From positions 2,170,001 through 2,234,000 of the forward strand of contig NZ_CP041666.1 in assembly GCF_007301515.1 (NCBI RefSeq): 64,000 bases of DNA, in the 5' to 3' direction. Shown here in pieces: positions 30,108 to 36,824 of this stretch (positions within the stretch are counted from its first letter, which is position 1; each line of letters starts with the position of its first letter). Origin of the DNA: Radiobacillus deserti (GTDB lineage: Bacteria; Bacillota; Bacilli; Bacillales; Amphibacillaceae). Position numbers and translations under genes: made by a program. A model generated the notes under the pieces. It had not been told where the DNA came from. It ran no database searches and saw only the letters and a list, made by a program, of their open reading frames with translations.

Positions 30108-30207
30108 GCAAACCGTACAGTATGGATTTGTTAATGGATATTTTCCCTTTCTTTTTTAAATAGGCCATAAAAACTAAGGTTGTACCAACGGTTGTTATAA
30201 ATATCAT
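30070..30207 (-). CDS. Small membrane protein overlapping the translocase start (45 aa)
   Basis: ATG 30207 has a strong GAGGTG ribosome site. The 45-aa product has a hydrophobic N-terminus (MIFITTVGTTLVFMAYLKKK) and a second hydrophobic stretch (SILYGLLAAASVQA). It overlaps the translocase start by 38 bp in another frame, which suggests translational coupling. It may anchor the soluble translocase; that is inference. Confidence 0.55.
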   Translation of the reverse strand: MIFITTVGTTLVFMAYLKKKGKISINKSILYGLLAAASVQARIPQ

Positions 30208-30287
30208 GTCTTCACCTCTTTCTGGTAACTTACTTGGTAAAGCATATGGGCGAATAACATAAAAGATGCGTGTCCAATCAAGTTTTC

Positions 30288-30325
30288 TTTAAATAAAATA
30301 CAAAAATAGTTGTTTTTTATTTAAA
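30288..30325. promoter_or_regulatory. A+T-rich inverted repeat, possible XRE operator
   Basis: TTTAAATAAAA (30288-30298) and its complement TTTTATTTAAA (30315-30325), 16 bp apart, lie between the divergent translocase operon and the 65-aa XRE gene. They may bind that regulator. Low sequence complexity weakens the case. Confidence 0.4.
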
Positions 30326-30386
30326 AAGGAATTTTACCAATTTGGTGGAATATATATAATAAGTTGTTAAAAGGAGTTTCGATATC

Positions 30387-30584
30387 ATGTGGGAACCTAA
30401 AATCGGAGATATAAGACGAGCAAAAGGATTACAACAAAACTTTGTGGCCAAACAAATCAATGTATCACCACAATCTTTAAGTGCATGGGAAAATGGAGAT
30501 GCATTTCCGAAGGCAAATTACTTATTTGAACTGGCAGAGTTTTTAGAGGTAGAAGTAGGAGATTTATATGAGAAACAAAAATAG
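30387..30584 (+). CDS. Cro/CI-type (XRE) transcriptional regulator
   Basis: A 65-aa protein made up of one HTH_3 domain (IGDIRRAKGLQQNFVAKQINVSPQSLSAWENGDAFPKANYLFELAEFLEV), the size of the small Cro-like regulators. AAAGGAG precedes the ATG. It is divergent from the translocase/recombinase gene group and is thus well placed to repress it. Confidence 0.85.
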   Translation: MWEPKIGDIRRAKGLQQNFVAKQINVSPQSLSAWENGDAFPKANYLFELAEFLEVEVGDLYEKQK

Positions 30585-30606
30585 CCCCACTCAGACGAGT
30601 AGGGCT
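30583..30606. terminator. Terminator between convergent genes
   Basis: A 10-bp stem with one mismatch (30583-30592 with 30597-30606) overlaps the end of the XRE gene and faces the secreted-protein gene. Confidence 0.65.
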
Positions 30607-30637
30607 TCTTATAAAAATATCCTTTTTTCAAACTACT

Positions 30638-31309
30638 TTAATAAATAAGGTAATATGATTCTATAAATTGTGTTCTTGCTGGATCTGCATAATAGTATCT
30701 AAATTTTTTGAAGGTAGGTTGATACACTGCCTTGTCTGAATATGTTTTTTCCGTGTACCAGAGCTCGGGTAATAAATTGCCGACAACGTATGAGGCTATA
30801 GTGTGAGCTATACCATACCCCATGCCGGCAAATACAGATAAAAGTAAACTTATACCAGTTGCTACATCATTAAAATCTGCACTAATACTACTTGTTCTAC
30901 TTCTTATTAAATAGAAACTCGAACCATTACCAGCGTTTGCATAGTTAATAATATCACCTTTTTTATTGGTTTCTAGAGTTTCTTCTTGCTTTACTTCAAC
31001 TTTTTCACCATCTAGGAGTGTTTCACCCTCATTGTTAGTCGTGATTGTAGGTTTTTTAGTATTTCCTTCATAAACATTATAAACATCTTTTCCATCTACA
31101 ATTTCCTTTTTAATGAATGATTCTTCTCCATTTCTGTCCGTAACCTTTAATTTCGTCCAATTGTTTTCAGTTCCTTCTACGACCTCTACTGAACCATTAT
31201 AACTGTCGAATGAATTTTTAGTTGAAGTAATACTAGATGCAAAGACTGATGGACTAATAGATGCAAAGAGAGTTACGAACATCGTTAAAACGATTAAAAA
31301 TTTCTTCAA
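30638..31309 (-). CDS. Secreted precursor protein, bacteriocin-like layout
   Basis: A 223-aa protein with a clear signal peptide (about 1-24, ending SVFA), a hydrophilic Glu/Lys/Asn-rich region (about 30-125), a hydrophobic Gly/Ala-rich stretch (about 149-180, containing SVFAGMGYGIAHTIASYVVG) and a Tyr-rich C-terminus (KKFRYYYADPARTQFIESYY). No catalytic motif is visible. The layout resembles secreted bacteriocin precursors that contain a membrane-active segment, and the next gene upstream encodes a two-helix membrane protein, as immunity proteins often are. I do not recognise a family; the bacteriocin idea is inference. Confidence 0.6.
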   Translation of the reverse strand: MKKFLIVLTMFVTLFASISPSVFASSITSTKNSFDSYNGSVEVVEGTENNWTKLKVTDRNGEESFIKKEIVDGKDVYNVYEGNTKKPTITTNNEGETLLDGEKVEVKQEETLETNKKGDIINYANAGNGSSFYLIRSRTSSISADFNDVATGISLLLSVFAGMGYGIAHTIASYVVGNLLPELWYTEKTYSDKAVYQPTFKKFRYYYADPARTQFIESYYLIY

Positions 31310-31363
31310 TGTAAATTCCTCCTTAATTTTCTTCTCTATGTGAAATACACTTGATGAACATTT

Positions 31364-31531
31364 TTATGAATTTCTTGAGTTTTTTCTTTTAGTTATTGTT
31401 GTTATCGTTATTCCAATAACTTGAAGTGTTAATCCAACAAAGAAAAACAAATGCCTTATTTCAGAAGTAATTTGGTAATAGACAATAACGAAAATTAAAC
31501 CAATCCAGAAACTGAGATAACCAATCCACAT
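31364..31531 (-). CDS. Small two-helix membrane protein, possible immunity partner
   Basis: A 55-aa protein from ATG 31531, with an AAGAAGG site upstream. It has two membrane helices (WIGYLSFWIGLIFVIVYYQI and LFFFVGLTLQVIGITITTI) and a basic C-terminus (KRKNSRNS). It is encoded 54 bp upstream of the secreted precursor on the same strand. The size and topology suit an immunity protein, but no family was recognised. An in-frame start at 31600 lacks a ribosome site. Confidence 0.55.
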   Translation of the reverse strand: MWIGYLSFWIGLIFVIVYYQITSEIRHLFFFVGLTLQVIGITITTITKRKNSRNS

Positions 31532-31696
31532 ATGAACACCTTCTTTAAAATTTAGAATAGTAGATTCAACTTGTATTCTCAATGGTAACAGATATTCCAT
31601 TTAAATAACATAAATTTTATACTTTTCCATATTGGGAAACATTTTTTCTTCTCCCCATATTAATAAGTTGTTGACTTTCATACTTTCATACACCAG

Positions 31697-31734
31697 AAAA
31701 GGAGCCAATACCAATTAAGGTAAAGGCTCCTTTT
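31697..31734 (-). terminator. Terminator after the XRE/Excalibur gene
   Basis: A 10-bp perfect stem (31697-31706 with 31725-31734) with a TTTT tail on the minus strand, just beyond the stop codon at 31740. Confidence 0.75.
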
Positions 31735-31739
31735 AGATT

Positions 31740-32240
31740 CTAACTTAAACTTTCGCAAACTAAACCGTTACCGTCACCATCTAATTGGTGAGGATCGATG
31801 TCTGGACCACCTTCAGCTTCAAAGAAATCTTGCGCTTCTTTCAAGGTTTGCTGAACCGCGAATATGTCAGCTTCATCTGCAAATTCTGAATTCTTCAAGA
31901 ACTTCTCTAAGTCCATTGCACTTAACGCTTCTTTTACTTCTTTAATGGCACTAATCATAACGGCCAAACGATTCTCATTTTCTATTGCGGTACAATCCAT
32001 AACAGGTGCTGTGTAACCTTGTGAGAATTGTCTAGTTATTTCCATGGTGTAACGTGGATCTACATCAGCATATTTCCGTATGCTATGTTCCGCGATGTCT
32101 TGCTGCATTGGCCTTGCTCCAGTTTTCATGTATGTAACCATAGGCTGCGAAACGTTAAGGTCCATCGCTACTTGCTTGCCTGGCATGTTGTTATTCTCCA
32201 TAAAATTTGTAAGTGCTTTACTTGCATTCATCGAACTCAT
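31740..32240 (-). CDS. XRE-type protein with a C-terminal Excalibur-like calcium-binding motif
   Basis: A 166-aa protein. Residues about 5-60 form an HTH (NMPGKQVAMDLNVSQPMVTYMKTGARP), as in phage-type regulators. Residues 154-163 read DGDGNGLVCE, the Excalibur signature (DxDxDGxxCE), normally found in extracellular proteins. No signal peptide or membrane segment is present, so the calcium-binding motif would be in the cytoplasm. The ribosome site is GGAGGAAG. The combination is unusual and its purpose unknown. Confidence 0.65.
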   Translation of the reverse strand: MSSMNASKALTNFMENNNMPGKQVAMDLNVSQPMVTYMKTGARPMQQDIAEHSIRKYADVDPRYTMEITRQFSQGYTAPVMDCTAIENENRLAVMISAIKEVKEALSAMDLEKFLKNSEFADEADIFAVQQTLKEAQDFFEAEGGPDIDPHQLDGDGNGLVCESLS

Positions 32241-32356
32241 TTCTCTCTTCCTCCTATTTAATTGTTAAAAAAACAGTTCACAAGTTAACAAAAATTGGTA
32301 TTATGATATATTCATAGGCTTGTCCTCTAAAAAAGAGTGGCCAATATTTGGCCAAA

Positions 32357-32491
32357 TCATGTTGAATGAATTTTCTTATTGTCTGGATTGAAGTAAGGTT
32401 CAAATGCTTGCCTAAAAGCTTCTTCAATTGGAATGGTACCGAATGTTTCTTTTTTAATTTTTAATGGACATTCTTTTTCTTTTTTAGCCAT
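32357..32491 (-). CDS. Small hypothetical protein (44 aa)
   Basis: ATG 32491 follows a strong GAGAGGTG ribosome site and opens 44 codons: a Lys/Glu-rich start (MAKKEKECPLKIKKETFG) and a more hydrophobic end (IPIEEAFRQAFEPYF). It lies between two XRE genes on the same strand. I recognise no family; context suggests a small phage-type accessory protein. Confidence 0.5.
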   Translation of the reverse strand: MAKKEKECPLKIKKETFGTIPIEEAFRQAFEPYFNPDNKKIHST

Positions 32492-32593
32492 TAGGCATCA
32501 CCTCTCTTCATTCCTATGTGTGAACGTTGTATGGACAAACCAATAAATTATTAATTTTTTAATGGTAAAAAATCCCTAACGGTATTAAATCAC

Positions 32594-32815
32594 TTATTTC
32601 GTTTCGTTATGTTCCTTAAAGGAACATTGACTATCAAAAAAAATTAACCATTCAAAATCTAATGTTTCCGCAATTGATTTTGCTACAGGAACAGTTGGAG
32701 TCTTAGTTCCTTTCTCAATATGAGTGTAATAGCTTCTTGAAATCTTTGATTTCTTTGCTGTTTCTTCTTGAGTTAGACTTTTCAAAATGCGATATTGCTT
32801 TAACCAGGTTCTCAT
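32594..32815 (-). CDS. XRE-family transcriptional regulator (Cro-like)
   Basis: A 73-aa protein from ATG 32815, with a GGAGGTG site. It consists of an HTH_3 domain (YRILKSLTQEETAKKSKISRSYYTHIEKGTKTPTVPVAKSIAETL). It diverges from the 163-aa repressor at 32953, which is the classic Cro/CI arrangement of a phage-type switch. An in-frame upstream start (32860) would run into the operator region. Confidence 0.85.
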   Translation of the reverse strand: MRTWLKQYRILKSLTQEETAKKSKISRSYYTHIEKGTKTPTVPVAKSIAETLDFEWLIFFDSQCSFKEHNETK

Positions 32816-32890
32816 TTCACACCTCCTAAGTTCCTTTAAGTAACATGTCAATAGCTTCACAGAGAATAGTTATACTTATAGGAACATCTA

Positions 32891-32919
32891 TTTAAGTTAC
32901 TGTTAGTAACATATATAAT
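32891..32919 (+). promoter_or_regulatory. Repressor promoter with a palindromic operator
   Basis: A perfect palindrome, GTTACT (32896-32901) and AGTAAC (32905-32910), lies between a -35-like TTTAAG (32891-32896) and TATAAT (32914-32919), 17 bp apart. A further AGTAAC half-site is at 32839-32844 near the divergent Cro-like gene. This is the likely operator of the CI/Cro-type switch. Confidence 0.6.
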
Positions 32920-32952
32920 TTAATCAAATAGCAATTAGAAAATGGTGGTTTT

Positions 32953-33444
32953 ATGAAGTTTGCAGAACGTTTAAAGAAACATAGAGAAGAAATAAAAAAA
33001 GAACGACCGGAGTGGACTCAAAGCTATGTTGCTGAAAGGATAGGTGTGGCAAGAGTAACTTACACTTCATATGAAAACGGAACTAAGTTGCCTCCTTTAG
33101 ATACGGTAGATCGTATTGCTACCCTTATGGATGTCTCCGCTGATTACTTAATAGGTCGAACTGATGAAAAGTCTCCAAGACTCATTTCTGATAAACAAAA
33201 GGAAATTAATGTATTTGCCGAAAGAGACAGCGTACTAGAATACTACGAAAGTTTAAAGGAAGATGAAGAGTTCAACCCTATATATGAGCTCAATCGGTTA
33301 ATTAAGGAATACGGCATAGATCAGATAGGTTTCTTAGATTATAAAAAATGGGAGAACTTCACCAAAGAAGATATAGATGAAATTCGAAGACATTTTGAGT
33401 GGGTCTCGCAAAGAGCGAAAGAAAGAAATGAAGACGGCGATTAA
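32953..33444 (+). CDS. XRE-family repressor (CI/ImmR-like)
   Basis: A 163-aa protein with an N-terminal HTH (RPEWTQSYVAERIGVARVTYTSYENGTKLPPLDTVDRIATLMDVSADYLIGRTDE) and an acidic C-terminal tail. It is followed after 99 bp by an ImmA/IrrE-type peptidase. In ICEBs1 the homologous pair is ImmR (repressor) and ImmA (antirepressor peptidase that cleaves it), so this is the probable control switch of the element. Confidence 0.87.
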   Translation: MKFAERLKKHREEIKKERPEWTQSYVAERIGVARVTYTSYENGTKLPPLDTVDRIATLMDVSADYLIGRTDEKSPRLISDKQKEINVFAERDSVLEYYESLKEDEEFNPIYELNRLIKEYGIDQIGFLDYKKWENFTKEDIDEIRRHFEWVSQRAKERNEDGD

Positions 33445-33543
33445 ACACCTAGAACAAACTTATAGAATGCCCATTAGATGGGCATCTTTTTTTATATTGA
33501 TTAATCGAACACACGTTCCTACAATAGTATTGAGGTGAGATAA

Positions 33544-34017
33544 TTGAACTTTATAACATATCCAACCACTGCACTCGAAGATTGGGTTACGAACTTTTAT
33601 ATTCGATTAGGTATAACATCACCAAAACAAATTGATGAAACTGTTATCGCGAGAAAGTTGAACATCTTTTTACATCGTAAAGAAAGGACTCCTTTTTATG
33701 AGATATGCGGCAGATATAAAGGAATAACTATTGATATCCGAGAATCTAGAGAAAAACAACGTGAGGATTTTTTTCATGAATTATGCCATATTTTAAGGCA
33801 CTCTGGTATTCAAACGATGATGCCAGAAGCATTCAGGCAATTGCAAGAGTGGGATGCTAATAACTTTACGATGTATGCAGCAATCCCATACCATATGATT
33901 ATAAATTATGATTTAACAGACAAATACATAGTAAATGAAGTTAAAGATGACTTTAGAGTTACCAAAGAACTATGTTATAAACGATTAGAAAACTTATCGA
34001 GAAAAAGTATTTTGTAA
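33544..34017 (+). CDS. ImmA/IrrE-family metallopeptidase
   Basis: A 157-aa protein with the zinc motif HELCH (His78, Glu79, His82), preceded by an IDIRESREKQREDFF segment typical of ImmA. ImmA cleaves the ICEBs1 repressor ImmR after DNA damage or quorum signals. Position after the XRE repressor supports the same role. The start is TTG with TGAGGTGAG upstream. Confidence 0.88.
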   Translation: MNFITYPTTALEDWVTNFYIRLGITSPKQIDETVIARKLNIFLHRKERTPFYEICGRYKGITIDIRESREKQREDFFHELCHILRHSGIQTMMPEAFRQLQEWDANNFTMYAAIPYHMIINYDLTDKYIVNEVKDDFRVTKELCYKRLENLSRKSIL

Positions 34018-34051
34018 CTTAATATCTATTTTTGTCGAAAAAGCCCAACAT

Positions 34052-34097
34052 TTGAACTAGTTCCTGTAAAATATATACATATCTTATATTTTACAGG
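34052..34097 (+). promoter_or_regulatory. Palindromic promoter region of the helicase gene
   Basis: TTGAAC (34052-34057) and TATACA (34074-34079), 16 bp apart, form a plausible promoter. It is overlapped by a perfect 10-bp palindrome GAACTAGTTC (34054-34063) and by a perfect 13-bp inverted repeat, CCTGTAAAATATA (34063-34075) and TATATTTTACAGG (34085-34097). The ribosome site of the helicase follows at once. Tight repression is likely. Confidence 0.55.
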
Positions 34098-34107
34098 GGG
34101 GAATTTA

Positions 34108-35961
34108 ATGAGTTACTTTAAATCAGTGAGTCCTAATATACTATCTAATGAAAACCTTCGAGAGCCGCAAATAAAGGCATATGAAAAATTATATGAACAT
34201 TTTGTTTTAAAAGAAAGTAAAGAAGAAGCCTTAGTCGTATTACCTACGGGAACAGGAAAGACTGGGCTAATGGCTTTAGCTCCATATGAGATTTCTAACG
34301 GGAGAGTCCTTATAATTACTCCCCAAACAGTTATAAGAGATTCTGTATTAGGTTCTCTAGATTCTTTATACCCTAAAAACTTTTGGTTGATGACAAAGGT
34401 TTTTGAGAATTTTCAACAATTACCTTCTGTTATTGAGTACAAAAGCGGTTTAACCAACGATATACTCGAAAGATCTGATATTGTTATATTAAATGTCCAC
34501 AAATTACAAGAAAGACTAGATTCATCACTTATAAAGAAAGTACCTTCTGATTTTTTTGATATGATAATAATTGATGAAGCACACCATGCGGAAGCAAAGA
34601 CTTGGAAACGAGCAGTAGATTACTTTCAGCCAGCTAAAGTTTTGAAAGTTACTGGGACACCATTTAGAAGTGATGGAAGGAAAATAACTGGAGATAGAGT
34701 TTATTCCTATAGTCTAGCTCAAGCAATGGCAAACGGATATATTAAAAGCTTAGAAAAGCTAGATTATGTGCCAGATCAAATGTACTTTACTATCGATGAA
34801 CAAGATGATACTCTTTTCACTCTTGACCAAATTCGAGAGTTAAATTTAAAGGAAGAAGACTGGATAAGAAGGTCTGTTGCTTTATCACAACAAAGTAATA
34901 TGAAGCTAGTTGAGTTCTCATTAAAACACCTTATAGATATAAAAGAAAAAACTGGAAACCCTCACAAAATAATTGCGGTTGCATGCAGTATTAAACATGC
35001 TGAACAAATAAAAGTTTTGTATGAACAACAAGGATATAAAGCAGCTATCGTTCATAGTGACATGGAAAAAGTGGATAGAGAAAAAGCTTTTAACATGATT
35101 CAAAATCACGAAGTAGATGTAGTTATAAATGTAGCAATGCTTGGTGAAGGGTATGATCATAAATATCTAAGTATTGCAGCTGTTTTTAGACCTTTTAAAA
35201 CCTTGCTTCCCTACGCTCAATTTGTTGGTCGAGTACTTAGATCAATAAGAAATGATGATGGAAGCTATAACGAGGATGATAACATAGCAACTCTAATTCA
35301 TCATAAAGAATTAGGGCTAGAAGAATTATGGGATTACTACAAAAAAGAGAATATAAAAAAAGAAGTAATAAAAAAGATAAAAGCAGATATCTCACTAGAT
35401 CCTAAAGAGTATGATCCACGTGATACTAGTATTGGGAATGTACAAGAGACATCTGAATATCAAGTAGAAAAAGATTCTTTCGTACAAACTGAAATGCTCA
35501 AAAGAAGAAAAGAGCGCATCGAAGAAGAAAACAAAAAAATTAAAGAAATTCAACAGTTACTTGACGTATCGGAAGAAAAAGCAAGAGACTTTTATAAACA
35601 ATCTCAGAAAGACAAAGATAAAGAAAAATATCTAAGACCAGATATTTATTATTGGAGAAAAAGAACTGAAATTGATCAATTAATTAGAGAAGAAATGATA
35701 CCTCAATTAATTGCAGACCATAGTTTAGCACTAGATGGAGACACCCTAATTAAAGGAAGATTCATCTTGCCACAAAAGTATTCATTTATCTATAATCAGG
35801 AAACTGATGGTGCTTTACTAGGAACGTATTTTAATATATCATTAAGAGACCATATCGGGAAACCAAGAGACAAGTGGTCTTTGGAAGAATATGATTTAGC
35901 AGTTGAGTATGTTTACGATTTTTTTGATCACGTTGACAATATTTTAAAAAATAAACTATAA
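34108..35961 (+). CDS. DEAH-box SF2 helicase, candidate defence protein
   Basis: A 617-aa protein with the SF2 motifs in order: Walker A LPTGTGKT (about 45-52), DEAH (156-159, IIIDEAHH), TGTP (182-185) and motif VI QFVGRVLR (371-378). The helicase core resembles the type III/type I restriction-subunit (ResIII) group. The part beyond residue 430 has a charged coiled coil (about 465-510) and a C-terminal domain that I do not recognise. No nuclease motif is visible. The start has a strong GGGGGG site. It is followed 15 bp later by a 110-aa gene. The position in a mobile element, next to the repressor switch, suggests a role in defence or element maintenance; that is inference. Confidence 0.78.
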   Translation: MSYFKSVSPNILSNENLREPQIKAYEKLYEHFVLKESKEEALVVLPTGTGKTGLMALAPYEISNGRVLIITPQTVIRDSVLGSLDSLYPKNFWLMTKVFENFQQLPSVIEYKSGLTNDILERSDIVILNVHKLQERLDSSLIKKVPSDFFDMIIIDEAHHAEAKTWKRAVDYFQPAKVLKVTGTPFRSDGRKITGDRVYSYSLAQAMANGYIKSLEKLDYVPDQMYFTIDEQDDTLFTLDQIRELNLKEEDWIRRSVALSQQSNMKLVEFSLKHLIDIKEKTGNPHKIIAVACSIKHAEQIKVLYEQQGYKAAIVHSDMEKVDREKAFNMIQNHEVDVVINVAMLGEGYDHKYLSIAAVFRPFKTLLPYAQFVGRVLRSIRNDDGSYNEDDNIATLIHHKELGLEELWDYYKKENIKKEVIKKIKADISLDPKEYDPRDTSIGNVQETSEYQVEKDSFVQTEMLKRRKERIEEENKKIKEIQQLLDVSEEKARDFYKQSQKDKDKEKYLRPDIYYWRKRTEIDQLIREEMIPQLIADHSLALDGDTLIKGRFILPQKYSFIYNQETDGALLGTYFNISLRDHIGKPRDKWSLEEYDLAVEYVYDFFDHVDNILKNKL

Positions 35962-35976
35962 GGAGTTGATTTAACA

Positions 35977-36309
35977 TTGAATCGGTTTATTGATGAGTTA
36001 TACAACGCTATATACAGTCCGAAGTTAACTCCACAAGAACTGCTAGGAAATCTAAAAATGCAAAATTATACAGAGGTTAATTTTCAAAAATGTGAAAACA
36101 CATTAATTGGAATTACTAAATGTGTATTGGATGATGGAAACAACGCTGAATTCAAATATACTTTCAATGAAACTAATCACCTCATTCAATTGGAGTCAAA
36201 TATTGGTAATCAGTCTGAAATATTATACGATAGAGAAGTTGAAATTAAGAAGAAAGAACATGAGTTAAAGAACTTATTGATGGACAGATTTAAAAATGAG
36301 GTTGGATAA
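35977..36309 (+). CDS. Hypothetical protein co-transcribed with the helicase
   Basis: A 110-aa protein (TTG start with AAGGAG upstream). It has an N-terminal helical part (NRFIDELYNAIYSPKLTPQELL), a middle of beta-type segments and a charged C-terminal helix (REVEIKKKEHELKNLLMDRF). No known motif. Only 15 bp separates it from the helicase gene, and a terminator follows, so the two form one unit. It may be a partner or regulator of the helicase. Confidence 0.6.
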   Translation: MNRFIDELYNAIYSPKLTPQELLGNLKMQNYTEVNFQKCENTLIGITKCVLDDGNNAEFKYTFNETNHLIQLESNIGNQSEILYDREVEIKKKEHELKNLLMDRFKNEVG

Positions 36310-36310
36310 A

Positions 36311-36340
36311 AAAGGGGGCTGAACTACCCCCTTTTTTTTT
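36311..36340 (+). terminator. Terminator of the helicase operon
   Basis: AAAGGGGG pairs with CCCCCTTT around an 8-nt loop and is followed by a run of T on the plus strand. Confidence 0.9.
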
Positions 36341-36348
36341 TGTGATAT

Positions 36349-36531
36349 TCAAAAATGCGTAATTAAGTAAAAGGTATGCATAACATTTGATATGTGGTTT
36401 CGTACCGTTTTTTGGGAAATAAATAGTTCTTGGGCAATATCTTTTGTTGTTTTATCCTGTACTAGAAGCTCAAATACTTCTTTTTCACGTTTTGTCAGTA
36501 GTTGCTTCGGCTTGTAGTCATTGTCCTTCAA
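36349..36531 (-). CDS. gerE: gerE 5' part, truncated by the inserted element
   Basis: GerE is a LuxR-type DNA-binding protein of 74 aa, the last mother-cell transcription factor of sporulation; it controls coat genes. Here the first 49 residues are intact (LLTKREKEVFELLVQDKTTK, then QELFISQKTVRNHISN), and the next residues VMHTFYLITHF come from the element and end at a stop, giving a 60-aa product without the C-terminal helix. The TTG start has AAGGAGGGG upstream. The remainder of gerE is at 26575-26651. A sigma-K-like promoter precedes it. The uninterrupted 5' part, intact 3' part and intact promoter suggest that the gene is rebuilt by excision. Confidence 0.93.
   Translation of the reverse strand: MKDNDYKPKQLLTKREKEVFELLVQDKTTKDIAQELFISQKTVRNHISNVMHTFYLITHF
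36367..36389. repeat. Right attachment junction (recombinase arm plus core CATTTG)
   Basis: The arm GTAAAAGGTATGCATAA (36367-36383) is the inverse of the left arm at 16 of 17 positions and abuts the second copy of CATTTG (36384-36389), which lies in gerE. The change from GerE-like to unrelated sequence occurs here. Confidence 0.88.
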
Positions 36532-36594
36532 ATGATAACCCCTCCTTGCTGTCTTAGAGCTAGCTGACCGTGAAGGGTATTTATTTAGTCAAGT

Positions 36595-36623
36595 TATTCT
36601 ATGAGTGATTTATTAAAACTGTG
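36595..36623 (-). promoter_or_regulatory. Sigma-K-type promoter of gerE
   Basis: On the minus strand CACA (36623-36620), a 16-bp spacer and CATAGAATA (36603-36595) match the sigma-K consensus (mACA-N16-CATAnnnTA). It is about 65 bp upstream of the gerE start codon. GerE is sigma-K-dependent in B. subtilis. The element lies within gerE, so this promoter remains joined to the 5' part. Confidence 0.75.
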
Positions 36624-36824
36624 ATAGCAGAAGCTTCTTTCCCTTGCCCAATTATGAACAACGTATGGTTGAAAAGCTGCTTCTCTTTTTGTATATGAAA
36701 ACGCACACGATTTGTGCAGATGTTTTGAAGTTTATATTTCCCATAAATTTCCACTTTCTTTTAATTGATGACCTATGTATAATATATATCTCTCCTAGCC
36801 AACATTCTGAAGGGAGGATATCAA

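Larger units (their letters stand above)
26652..36389. mobile_element. Serine-recombinase element integrated in gerE, about 9.73 kb
   Basis: The element is bounded by a 6-bp direct repeat (CATTTG, 26652-26657 and 36384-36389) and, just inside, by 17-bp inverted arms matching at 16 positions. Excision between the repeats would remove 9,732 bp and rebuild gerE. Cargo in order: large serine recombinase, 61-aa protein, replication-relaxation-like protein, FtsK/SpoIIIE-type translocase with a small membrane protein, XRE regulator, secreted precursor with 2-helix partner, XRE/Excalibur protein, 44-aa protein, XRE protein, XRE repressor, ImmA/IrrE-type peptidase, DEAH helicase and a 110-aa protein. 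I see no capsid or tail genes and no relaxase. The DNA is visibly more A+T-rich than its surroundings. Confidence 0.9.

Noticed and set aside
34108..36309. Type III or type I restriction system
   Set aside because: Only the helicase is present; no methyltransferase, specificity subunit or nuclease motif was seen next to it.
26652..36389. Interpretation of the gerE insertion as a prophage
   Set aside because: No terminase, capsid, portal, tail or lysis genes were found; the FtsK-type translocase and relaxation-like protein suit an integrative element better.
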